A DNA stretch of 64,000 bases from Kitasatospora sp. NA04385 (lineage in GTDB: Bacteria > Actinomycetota > Actinomycetes > Streptomycetales > Streptomycetaceae): NCBI RefSeq assembly GCF_013364235.1, contig NZ_CP054919.1, positions 4,314,701 to 4,378,700 on the forward strand. Reading direction: 5' to 3'. Under the pieces are notes generated by a model. The model saw only the letters and a list, made by a program, of their open reading frames with translations, was not told the origin of the DNA and ran no database searches. A program made the translations under genes and the position numbers. Of the stretch, positions 24,836 to 32,653 are shown piece by piece. Every line of letters starts with the position of its first letter. Positions within the stretch are counted from its first letter, which is position 1.

Positions 24836-26998
24836 GTGCACGACGGCGGGGACGCGCAGCTGGTTGACGGACGGGGCCAGACGGTCAAGCAGCTCTTCAA
24901 GAACGCCCGGTACGGTCTGGAGTACTACCAGAGGGAGTACACCTGGACCCGCCGGAACATGCAGGAACTGCTCGGCGACCTGGCTGAGCGCTTCCTCAGC
25001 CAGTGGAAGTCAGGACACGAACGCCGTGATGTGGCCTTCTACCGGCCGTACTTCCTCGGATCCATCGTCACCTACGAGAGTGATCGGACGTACCTCGTCG
25101 ACGGCCAGCAGCGGTTCACGTCACTGCTCCTTCTGCTCACCCACCTGCGCGCACTCCTCAGCGTGGACGAAGAGCTGGAGGACGATGCCCGAGACCTCGA
25201 CCAGCTCATCCGATCGCGGCAGTACGGCACGCGGGCGTTCACCCTGGACGTTCCGGAGCGCAACGACTGCATGGAAGCGCTGCTGAGGGGCCGGACGGAA
25301 TTCACGGTGCCCGAAGACGCCTCACTGTCGGTGAAGAACCTCTGGGCACGAGGATCCGACCTTGCCGAGGACTTCCCGGCAACCCTCCGCGGCGAGCCCC
25401 TGCCCTACTTCGTCGACTGGTTGCTCAACCGTGTCTGCCTCGTTGACATCCGCGCTCACGACCGGGACAACGGCTGGGAGATCTTCGAGACGATGAACGA
25501 CCGAGGCGCGCGGCTCACGCCCCTCGACCTCCTCAAAGGCTTCCTGCTCTCCCACGCCGGCCAGAAGCACGCCGAGCTCAATGACGCCTGGCGGGGCATG
25601 CTGACCGGCCTGACGAACGCCGGCGCTCATCCGAGCGACTTCATCAAGACCCTTCTCCTGGCGCTCTACGTCGGTCCCGACACCCCTGACAGGGAGAAGA
25701 TCGACGGATCCTTCCACGAGTGGGTCCGCGAACACGCCGGGCTCCTCGGGATGATCCGCCCCGACAAGTTCCGGTGGTTCATAACCGACATCCTCGTACC
25801 GTTCGCCAGCAGGTACGCGCTGATCCAGCGGGCGACGACCGAGCGAATCCCGGGACTGGAGACGGTCCGCTACAACGCCGACAACGGCCTCACCGGACAG
25901 CTCACGCTGCTCACCGCGGTCATGCGGCCCGACGACGATGACGCGACCTTCATCGCCAAGGCACAGCTGGTGGCCCGGTTCCTGGACCTGCTCCTGGCCC
26001 GCCGGATGGCGAACAGCGCTCCGATCCAGAGCGTCGAGCTGTTCCCGGAAATCATGCGGCTGGTCCCCTTCGTCCGCGAGGCCGCGACGGTCGAGGACCT
26101 CTCGAAGCTCTTCGGCCAGGAAGCGGCGGAGCTCGGCCACGACTTCTTGGGCATCAACACCTTCAAGCTCCGCAGTGACAACCGCAAGCAGGTGCGCTAT
26201 CTCCTGGCGCGGATGACCGCGTTCGTTGAGGGCGAGAACGACAACCCCGACCGCACCGCTGAGTACCTCGGCCTCGAGGGCACCCGCCCGCACGAGATCG
26301 AGCACATCTGGGAGAACCACTACGACCGGCACAAGGAGGCTGGAAGCGAGGAGCAGTTCCGAAACCAGCGGGACCAGCTCGGCGCCCTCCTCCTGCTGCC
26401 CAAGTCAGACAATGCCAGCTACCAGGACACGGTCTACGAGAAGAAGGTTGAGTACTACCAGCGGCAGAACCTGCTGGCCGCCCTTCTGCACCCGAAGGCC
26501 CACGAGAGGAACCCTCGCCTGCGGCGCTTCATCGCCGCTCACGACCTGGCGAAGCTCGCGAAGCCCTACGGCGACTCCTTTCCCCCTGCGGCGATCAAGG
26601 AGCGGCAGCGCCTGTACCGCCGGCTGTGCGAGCTGGTATGGGACCCTGCGGGCCTGGGCTTCACCGTGCCGACTGGGCAATCGGCGAAGCGAACCGCGTC
26701 GACGCGAGCGCACTACGGCATCACGCCCGCTCAGCTGATCAAGGTGGGTCTGCTCCGGCCTGGCATCGAGATCACCACGACGGGGCGACGGGAAGCTCAG
26801 CGCGCCGTGCTGTTGGAGGACGGGCGGGTGCAACTGGAGAACGGGGCCATTTACGACTCGCTGTCCACTGCCGGGCAGATTGCGTTGAACATCCCGTCTT
26901 GCAACGGTTGGCGCCGATGGCAGGTGCGGACCGAGCACGGGCTCGAGCCTCTGATCAAGGTCCGGCAGCGGGCATTGGAGCGGGGACTCCTGAGCTAG
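24836..26998 (+). CDS. DUF262-DUF1524 (GmrSD-like) protein with C-terminal RAMA domain
   Basis: 720 residues from GTG 24836 behind GGGGAGG. Residues 15-240 are a DUF262 (ParB/Srx-like) domain with 'EYYQREYTW' 29-37 and the DGQQR signature 89-93. Residues about 480-560 are the DUF1524 HNH part with 'HEIEHIWENHY' 486-496 and 'DQLGALLLLPKSDNASY' 513-529. The usual Asn in the 'LGNL' position is Ala here, so nuclease competence is uncertain. Residues 627-697 match a RAMA domain: 'YGITPAQLIKVGLLRPG', 'AVLLEDGRVQLENGAIYDSLSTAG', 'CNGWRRWQV'. Such domains are proposed to sense methylated adenine or other modified DNA. GmrSD relatives are type IV restriction enzymes. It lies 91 bp after hsdS on the same strand, so it probably belongs to the same defence module. 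Confidence 0.85.
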   Translation: MHDGGDAQLVDGRGQTVKQLFKNARYGLEYYQREYTWTRRNMQELLGDLAERFLSQWKSGHERRDVAFYRPYFLGSIVTYESDRTYLVDGQQRFTSLLLLLTHLRALLSVDEELEDDARDLDQLIRSRQYGTRAFTLDVPERNDCMEALLRGRTEFTVPEDASLSVKNLWARGSDLAEDFPATLRGEPLPYFVDWLLNRVCLVDIRAHDRDNGWEIFETMNDRGARLTPLDLLKGFLLSHAGQKHAELNDAWRGMLTGLTNAGAHPSDFIKTLLLALYVGPDTPDREKIDGSFHEWVREHAGLLGMIRPDKFRWFITDILVPFASRYALIQRATTERIPGLETVRYNADNGLTGQLTLLTAVMRPDDDDATFIAKAQLVARFLDLLLARRMANSAPIQSVELFPEIMRLVPFVREAATVEDLSKLFGQEAAELGHDFLGINTFKLRSDNRKQVRYLLARMTAFVEGENDNPDRTAEYLGLEGTRPHEIEHIWENHYDRHKEAGSEEQFRNQRDQLGALLLLPKSDNASYQDTVYEKKVEYYQRQNLLAALLHPKAHERNPRLRRFIAAHDLAKLAKPYGDSFPPAAIKERQRLYRRLCELVWDPAGLGFTVPTGQSAKRTASTRAHYGITPAQLIKVGLLRPGIEITTTGRREAQRAVLLEDGRVQLENGAIYDSLSTAGQIALNIPSCNGWRRWQVRTEHGLEPLIKVRQRALERGLLS

Positions 26999-27074
26999 CC
27001 TGGCGGTCTGTCACCGAGGCCGAAGCTGCTCCGAGAGGGTGAGGCGGCTTCGGCGGCTGTTCTGCGTAGCGTTG

Positions 27075-27104
27075 AAGGGCGGCCGTCAGCTGGCGGCCGC
27101 CCTT
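27075..27104 (+). terminator. Terminator after the DUF262 gene
   Basis: An 11-bp perfect stem, AAGGGCGGCCG at 27075-27085 with its complement at 27094-27104, around an 8-nt loop, 77 bp downstream of the stop codon. It probably ends the RM/DUF262 transcript. Confidence 0.65.
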
Positions 27105-27131
27105 GGGCGCCGGTAACGGGGCAACTCCCTA

Positions 27132-28547
27132 GTGTCTTGCGCCGCAAATCACGAGGGTGAGTTTTGCTCTGATGTCGGGCTTGGTGGGTTGATTTTGGTG
27201 AGGTAGTCGGCGAGGGATTTGAGGATCTCGTCGGCGGTCTTGGTCCAGGTGAAGGGTCGGGGGTTGTCGTTCCAGGTCGAGATCCAGGCCTTGATGTCGT
27301 TCTCGAGGGCTTGGACGGAGGTGTGGACGCCGCGGCGGAGGAGTTTGTCGGTGAGGAGGCCGAACCAGCGCTCGACCTGGTTGATCCAGGACGAGCCGCT
27401 GGGGGTGAAGTGGACGCGGAAGCGAGGATGCTTCGCGAGCCAGGTGCGGATCTCGGCTGTGTTGTGGGTGGCGTAGTTGTCGCACACCACGTGGACGTCG
27501 AGGTCTCGCGGCACGGCCTTGTCTATCGTGACCAGGAACTTCTTGAACTCGATCGCCCGGTGACGGCGGTGGAGTTCACTGATGACGGTGCCGTCGGCGA
27601 TGTTGAAGGCGGCGAACAGGCTGGTGATGCCGTGGCGCAGGTAGTCGTGGGTGCGGCGCTCGGGCATGCCGGGCATCATCGGCAGCACCGGCTGGGAGCG
27701 GTCCAGCGCCTGGATCTGGGACTTCTCGTCGACGCATAGCACGACCGCCCGCTCGGGCGGGTTGTGGTAGAGCCCGACGACGTCGACGACCTTGTCCACG
27801 AACTGCGGGTCGGTGGACAGCTTGAAGCTGTCCTGCAGATGGGGCTTGAGGTCGAACTTCCTCCAGATCCGCCCGATGGTCGACTTCGACAGCCCGGTGC
27901 GAGCGGCCATGGAGGTCCGCGACCAGTGGGTGTCGTTGCCCGGCGTGGACTCCAGAGTCGCGGCAATGACGTCCTCGACCTGGTTGAGCAGGATCGACGG
28001 CGGCCGGCCAGGTCGGGGCTCGTCCTGCAGACCGTCGAGGCGCTTGGCGATGAAGCGGGCCCGCCAGCGCTCCACCGTCGACTCGTCGACGCCCAGGTCC
28101 ATCGCGGCCTGCTTGTTGGTCCCACCCTCCGCGCACCGCAGCACGATCCCGGCCCGCAGGGCCAGATACTGCGCGGTCTTCGCCCGCCTCGCCCAGCGCA
28201 CCAACTGGTCCCGCTCGGCATCGCTCAAAACCAGATCGGCCTTCGGCCGCCCGATCCGGCCCGCGTCCTGCAGACCGGCCAGCCCCTCGGCCGCGAACTT
28301 ACGACGCCACTTGCCCACCGTCTTGGCCTGCACGCCAACATGCCCTGCAACAGCGGCATTCGACATGCCGTCAGCACACTCCAGAATGATCCGGGCCCGC
28401 TCGGCAACTCTCCGGTCCCACCCCGCAGCCCGACGCACCAACTCGGCACGCTCGTCCTCGGACAACGTGATCGACACGGCAGAAGGCCCAGGATGTGACA
28501 CTCGAAAAGGGTAGCAACTTACCCTCATGATTTGCAGCGCAAGACAC
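27132..28547 (-). mobile_element. Intact IS630-family insertion sequence (1416 bp)
   Basis: The ends are GTGTCTTGCGCCGCAAATCA at 27132 and the inverted GTGTCTTGCGCTGCAAATCA from 28547, one mismatch in 20. TA dinucleotides flank both ends (27130-27131 and 28548-28549). It carries a single full-length transposase. It sits between the DUF262 terminator and the GIY-YIG gene. It is unrelated in sequence to the IS630 copy at 15.1-18.5 kb. Confidence 0.88.
27149..28528 (-). CDS. IS630-family transposase
   Basis: 459 residues, complete. Two N-terminal HTH modules ('[23 protein letters not shown]' and '[23 protein letters not shown]') are followed by the DDE domain: Asp in '[14 protein letters not shown]', Asp in '[15 protein letters not shown]', and Glu in '[16 protein letters not shown]'. 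No lesion is seen, so the element may be mobile. ATG 28528 lies only about 20 bp inside the terminal repeat. A downstream GTG at '[13 protein letters not shown]' is an alternative start. Confidence 0.92.
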   Translation of the reverse strand: MRVSCYPFRVSHPGPSAVSITLSEDERAELVRRAAGWDRRVAERARIILECADGMSNAAVAGHVGVQAKTVGKWRRKFAAEGLAGLQDAGRIGRPKADLVLSDAERDQLVRWARRAKTAQYLALRAGIVLRCAEGGTNKQAAMDLGVDESTVERWRARFIAKRLDGLQDEPRPGRPPSILLNQVEDVIAATLESTPGNDTHWSRTSMAARTGLSKSTIGRIWRKFDLKPHLQDSFKLSTDPQFVDKVVDVVGLYHNPPERAVVLCVDEKSQIQALDRSQPVLPMMPGMPERRTHDYLRHGITSLFAAFNIADGTVISELHRRHRAIEFKKFLVTIDKAVPRDLDVHVVCDNYATHNTAEIRTWLAKHPRFRVHFTPSGSSWINQVERWFGLLTDKLLRRGVHTSVQALENDIKAWISTWNDNPRPFTWTKTADEILKSLADYLTKINPPSPTSEQNSPS

Positions 28548-28582
28548 TAGTTCCCCGAAGGAAGTTGTGCCACTCTTCCAGG

Positions 28583-29137
28583 ATGGCACCCCTGTCCCTG
28601 ACAGAGCTCGAAGCGGCGTTCGCACAGGCCGGTATCCCACCCCACCAACTCGGTCGGTCGACGGAGGAAGAGACCCGCGAACGGCTGCTGGCGAACCTAA
28701 TCTCCGGAAAGGCGGCGCGGAAGTCGAGCGAAGCGCTCTTGGTGGAGTATTGGGCAATGTGGCGACTCGGCTATGCCGCTGACCCAGACCGGAGGCCGTA
28801 TGGGGACCGGCTCTACGTCCTGTCGTTCGCGGGCGCCCACCCATACGTGAAGATCGGACGTACGGACAACTTCGCTCGTCGCCTCCGAGAGCACCGGACG
28901 AGCGCTGGCCGGCACGGCTACGCACTCTTCGACGCCTGGGCATCGGAGCCCGTCGAGAGCGCCCACGACTGGGAGACGAGTGTGCTTCGGACGCTGCGCC
29001 GGCGGCACGACCCAGATGAGACCGACGGGGAGTATTTCTACGGCCTCGCCTATGACCAAGCGCTGACGGTCGTCGACGAGGAGCGGCTATGGGCGAGACC
29101 TCGGGCGGCGCAACCGCCGTCCCTGACCACGACCTGA
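28583..29137 (+). CDS. GIY-YIG nuclease-family protein (T5orf172-like)
   Basis: 184 residues. The C-terminal half holds the GIY-YIG core of the T5orf172/MUG113 type: 'LYVLSFAG' 77-84 in place of GIY, 'YVKIGRTDNFARRLREH' 88-104 in place of YIG with the catalytic-type Arg, Glu131 in 'DWETSVLRTLRRR', and 'GEYFYGL' 149-155. The N-terminal 70 residues are helical and unassigned. Such proteins occur in phages, toxin-like loci and defence islands. No dedicated partner is visible. The start lies just 34 bp outside the IS630 element, so that insertion has probably separated it from its own promoter. The ribosome site is weak (AGG). Confidence 0.75.
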   Translation: MAPLSLTELEAAFAQAGIPPHQLGRSTEEETRERLLANLISGKAARKSSEALLVEYWAMWRLGYAADPDRRPYGDRLYVLSFAGAHPYVKIGRTDNFARRLREHRTSAGRHGYALFDAWASEPVESAHDWETSVLRTLRRRHDPDETDGEYFYGLAYDQALTVVDEERLWARPRAAQPPSLTTT

Positions 29138-29199
29138 GATCTACGAGCATGAAGGCAGGGACGGCGGTGCGAGACGCGAAGTGGGTCTCGGCCCGCGCC

Positions 29200-29310
29200 T
29201 TAGGGTACCGGCAGGACGGCGTTGATCGCGGCGGCGGAGAGTAGCAGCTGCAGTGTGGTGATCACTTGCTGGACGGTGGCCGAGCCGGCTTGGGTGGAGC
29301 GGAGCGTCAT
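29200..29310 (-). CDS. Possible 36-aa protein downstream of integrase
   Basis: A short frame from ATG 29310: 'MTLRSTQAGSATVQQVITTL' then a hydrophobic 'QLLLSAAAINAVLPVP'. It follows the integrase by 58 bp on the same strand. The amphipathic/hydrophobic pattern is protein-like, but the size allows chance. The rest of 29138-29368 shows no gene. Confidence 0.25.
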   Translation of the reverse strand: MTLRSTQAGSATVQQVITTLQLLLSAAAINAVLPVP

Positions 29311-29368
29311 CCTGCGGTTGCGAGCCGGGACATGCGGGGTAGCCTCAGGCCCGCGTGGGCCGTATGTG

Positions 29369-31303
29369 CTACGTCTCCGTGTCCTGCAGCGCTTGGGCGA
29401 ACGCGCCCTTCACTGCCTCCTGGTCGGTGCCGCGTGCGACGATCTCGACCGGGCCGCGCAGGCCGAGCCGGGCTTGCACCGACGTGGTGGCGGCCTGGTC
29501 TGTGAACAGGTCCCGCTCGAACTCGAACGTCGGTCGGCCGGCGAGCGGTAGCTGATACAGGACTGCTCTCGAGTGCCGGTCGAGGACTGCCACCGCGGAG
29601 TAGACGTGCTCGTAGCGGGGCTGTCGCTCCCACAGGGATCCGTGGCCGGTCCACGGCGCCGGCTCGCTGGGCATGGTCGCGCGGGCGTCGATCTGTCCGA
29701 GGTCGCCTTGTTCTAGGAGATTGTTCCAGAGGACGACGAGGGCCTGGGCGTCGTCGCGGTTGGTCAGGGCGACCTCGATCCTGCCGAGCACGAGTAGGTA
29801 GACGAGCGGGGCGGTCGCCTTGCGGGTCTTCATCGGCACCAGGGCGGCGGCCTTCTCGGCACTTTCCCGGTCGAGGGATGGCAGGACGGAGGTGTAGGTG
29901 TCGGCGGTCAGGACGATGGTGGAGTGGCCGAGGACTTCCTGCACGACCTTGAGGTCGGCGCCGGCGCCGAGCATCAAGGTGGCCGCGAGGTGCCGCAGGT
30001 CGTGCAGGCGCACCGGTGGGAGGGCAAGGCGGGTGCACAGCCGCTCGAAGCGGTCGGTGAGGTAGTCCGGGTTGATTGCGGTGCCGTCCTCGCGGACGAA
30101 GACGGCGTCGTGCTCGGGCCAGGGCTTTCCTGCTTCGGCGGCCTCCTGGCGGGCCTCGTCCATGCGGTCGAAGTGGTCGCGGAGCTCCTGCAAGGTGTGG
30201 CTGTCGAGGGCGACGGTGCGGACGCTGTCCGCCTTCGGGGCTTTGCCGAGCGGTTCGCCGTCGACGGTGACGATCTGCCAGTCCACGGTGATCAGGGCGG
30301 TGTCGAGGCTGCACTTCGACTTCATCAGGCCGGCGCCCTCGCCTCGGCGCACGGCACGGAAGATCGCCAGGTGCCAGTACGCCCGGAGCCAGTCGTTCTC
30401 GATCGCGTCCAGGAACTCGCCGGCCTGCTCGGGCGTCCAGACCATAACCTTGGACGGCTTCTCCCCGGTGCGCCGCCACTCCGCGACCCGCTCGGGGGTC
30501 CACAGCAGAGCCTTCGGCCGCTTGCCCGACGGCAGTTCGACCAGGCTCGCCCAGTTCTTGCTGATCCGCTCTTCGCGGACAGCCTGGGATAGGGCGGAGC
30601 GCAGGGTGGCGCGGATGCGGTGCATCGTCGCGGGGGCGACGATCTTCATCTGCGGGTGCGGATCCCGCTTGGGGATCACGGGGGCCGGGACGGCGGGCGG
30701 CTGGGCGTTAGCCTTCGGCCGCCCGGGCTTGCGTCCGTGGCGCGCTTTCCACTCGGCGTACTCCGCGCGGGCCTTCGCCACCATCGCCAACTCGTACTCG
30801 ATGACGAGGTTGCGCGCCTCAATCGCGTCGAACATGTCCCGGATCGGACCGGCCGTCAGATCTTCCAGCACGATGACGCCGAGCGCGGGGATCAGGTAGT
30901 TGCGGATGTGGCCGGCGTAGGAGCTGACGGTCGACTTCTCCAGCGTCTTGCGGTGCCCGAGCCATTTGGTCAGGAACTCCCCGACAGTAGTGCGGTGGTC
31001 GATGACCTCGGAGCGGGTCCTTTGGCTGAGGGCCTTCGCCAACGCCGCCTCGGCCGCGTTCTGATCATCGAATCCACCTCGCCGGTCTCGTCTCGGCTTG
31101 CCGTCCGGACCATTGCCAAGCGGAAGGTAGTACCACCAACTTCCGTGCGGCTTACGCCCCTTGAGCTTGGGGCACCGTGCACCTAGCTCCTTAGTCTTGG
31201 GCTTGCCGTGCGCGTCCAGCACTGGTGTGCCGTCCCAGTTGTGGACCGGGGTGCGGCAGGTACAACGGCGGTACACCGAGCCGGTCTTACGTGCTTTGCT
31301 CAT
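29369..31303 (-). CDS. int: Tyrosine recombinase (integrase) with C-terminal extension
   Basis: 644 residues from ATG 31303. It starts with an Arg/Cys-rich block ('YRRCTCRTPV', 'ARCPKLKGRKPHGSWWYYLPL') typical of Streptomyces element integrases. The SAM-like core-binding domain spans about 105-245 ('TVGEFLTKWLGHRKTLEKST'). The catalytic domain spans about 290-485 with an Arg in 'FRAVRRGEG' 315-323, His434 and Arg437 in 'HDLRH', His460 in 'LGHS' and nucleophile Tyr470. Residues 490-644 form an extra domain after the point where such integrases normally end ('EKAAALVPMKTRK'), of unknown family. It faces away from attR, 1.07 kb from it. It should catalyse integration into tRNA-Lys. The long open frame upstream of 31303 is non-coding. 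Confidence 0.92.
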   Translation of the reverse strand: MSKARKTGSVYRRCTCRTPVHNWDGTPVLDAHGKPKTKELGARCPKLKGRKPHGSWWYYLPLGNGPDGKPRRDRRGGFDDQNAAEAALAKALSQRTRSEVIDHRTTVGEFLTKWLGHRKTLEKSTVSSYAGHIRNYLIPALGVIVLEDLTAGPIRDMFDAIEARNLVIEYELAMVAKARAEYAEWKARHGRKPGRPKANAQPPAVPAPVIPKRDPHPQMKIVAPATMHRIRATLRSALSQAVREERISKNWASLVELPSGKRPKALLWTPERVAEWRRTGEKPSKVMVWTPEQAGEFLDAIENDWLRAYWHLAIFRAVRRGEGAGLMKSKCSLDTALITVDWQIVTVDGEPLGKAPKADSVRTVALDSHTLQELRDHFDRMDEARQEAAEAGKPWPEHDAVFVREDGTAINPDYLTDRFERLCTRLALPPVRLHDLRHLAATLMLGAGADLKVVQEVLGHSTIVLTADTYTSVLPSLDRESAEKAAALVPMKTRKATAPLVYLLVLGRIEVALTNRDDAQALVVLWNNLLEQGDLGQIDARATMPSEPAPWTGHGSLWERQPRYEHVYSAVAVLDRHSRAVLYQLPLAGRPTFEFERDLFTDQAATTSVQARLGLRGPVEIVARGTDQEAVKGAFAQALQDTET

Positions 31304-31759
31304 CGGGCCGCCTTCGGTGCGTGGTGCGGGGTCATGGCCTCTCAGCCGGTGCTCGGGCCCGCTCAGGGCTCGGTTCAGGGAGTTCCTAGAGTTACTGATC
31401 TGCGCCGCCTGGGGTGCAGGTTCGTTGACTGATAGGGAAGTTGGAGACCGTACCTGTGCGGCAGGTATATGGTCGCGTCGTGTTCGGCCTGACGCGGCTT
31501 GATGCGATGATTGTGGCCGAAGGCGGATGAGAAGAGCCTCAACAGCCTTAGCTGACAAGGAAGTTCGAAGGATCAGCGGGCTTGGTGGAGGCAGTGGCCG
31601 GCGACAGTCAAGAACGCCATCTGCGTAATGCAAGAGCTGTGACCAGCATGAATATGGCCTTGGGCTGTACCTGTGGCCCGGTACCCCGTGCGTGGGGAGG
31701 CGGGTGGACCACGGCATAGAAGCTCCGGTTCAGGGTCTGGTCATAACGGCGACGAACAC
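31304..31759. other. Intergenic region between integrase and excisionase remnant
   Basis: No gene-like frame is seen. This divergent region should hold the integrase promoter (near 31310-31450, where AT content rises) and, formerly, the excisionase promoter. I could not define boxes with confidence. Confidence 0.35.
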
Positions 31760-32104
31760 CACTCCGGCTCTTCGCGACTCGAGCTGACCGGGACCGTTCC
31801 GGAAGCTGGCGGGTACTTCGGACTCCTGGAGGCCGAGAGCTACAACGCGGCGTAACGCGGTGAGGTCCTGGCGATCACTGGAGGTCGACGTCTGCTGCCA
31901 GTGCCCACCGCGAAGCTGCGTGCCCTGCTCGGCATCGACGCGGCGGCTTGCGCGGTCTTCGGAGCACCGTTCCTCTGCTGGTCTGCGACCCCGGCGTTCC
32001 CGTCCCTAGGTCGGAGACGACATTCATGTCGTGGTTCGCGGTTGGCAGCAGTACCGACGGGCGCGGTAAGGCGCTGGCATCCGTTGCTGGGGAGGGCTCG
32101 GTGA
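31760..32104 (+). pseudogene. xis: Excisionase (MerR/HTH_17-type) remnant with a nonsense codon
   Basis: On the plus strand one frame reads 'TVPEAGGYFGLLEAESYNAA', a TAA at 31853-31855, then 'RGEVLAITGGRRLLPVPTAKLRALLGID'. Closing the stop gives the classic pattern of actinomycete element excisionases: a short recognition-helix segment, a Gly-Arg-Arg wing, then 'LLPVPTAKLRALLGI'. The sequence after the family match runs on in frame to 32102-32104 without family character. It lies between int and attR, the expected place. The stop falls between the HTH helices, so no working Xis can be made from this gene. Confidence 0.65.
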
Positions 32105-32377
32105 AACGGTGCACCTGAATCGAATGAATCCGAAGGCGTGCAGTTTGATTCAGTCGTTGATTTTACGTCGAAGTGCACGAAATATGAGGTTATTTTGGGT
32201 CATGATGGAGAGGCATGCACGGGGATAGCGCGGGGACAGAGCTGCCCGACACAGGGGTTGACCCCGGCGGGCCCGGCTGGAGGCGTGGAGTTGGGTGCAC
32301 CCCGCTGACCTGGGTAAATAGTGCTCACCATGGGCTGCGGAGCACCAACTTGGGCGGTGAGAATTGAGATGCAGGAT

Positions 32378-32421
32378 CTTTTAATCCGTAGGTTCAGGGT
32401 TCGAACCCCTGGCGGCCCACT
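32378..32421 (+). repeat. attR: right direct repeat of the element (partial tRNA-Lys copy)
   Basis: A copy of 11214-11257 with one substitution (A at 32405), in the same orientation. It is not preceded by a D-arm or acceptor 5' half, so it is not a tRNA gene. It marks the right end of the 21164-bp element. Confidence 0.9.
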
Positions 32422-32426
32422 CGGAA

Positions 32427-32448
32427 GGACGGGGGCCACGCCCCCTCC
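32427..32448 (+). terminator. Hairpin right of attR (original tRNA-Lys terminator)
   Basis: GGGGGC at 32431-32436 pairs with GCCCCC at 32440-32445 across a 3-nt loop, extended by GGA/TCC with one bulge. Before integration this would have stood directly after tRNA-Lys. Confidence 0.4.
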
Positions 32449-32653
32449 GATCTGTGGCGCAGCACCCCGGCCGGTGTCAACGGCCAGGGTGCTGACGTGT
32501 TTTCCGGGGTGGTCGGGCGGGTGGGTGGTTCCTGGTTCGTCGCGCTCCCTCCGGGTCGTTGGGCGGTTCGGTCCGGTCCTCCGCTGGATAGAGTGCTTGC
32601 CTGGACGGGCGTACCCGGACCAACTGCGTTCCCGAGGCCGTGACGGGGTGGAG

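Noticed and set aside
32378-32420. Second tRNA-Lys gene
   Set aside because: Only the anticodon-loop-to-3' half is present; no D-arm or 5' acceptor strand precedes it. It is attR.
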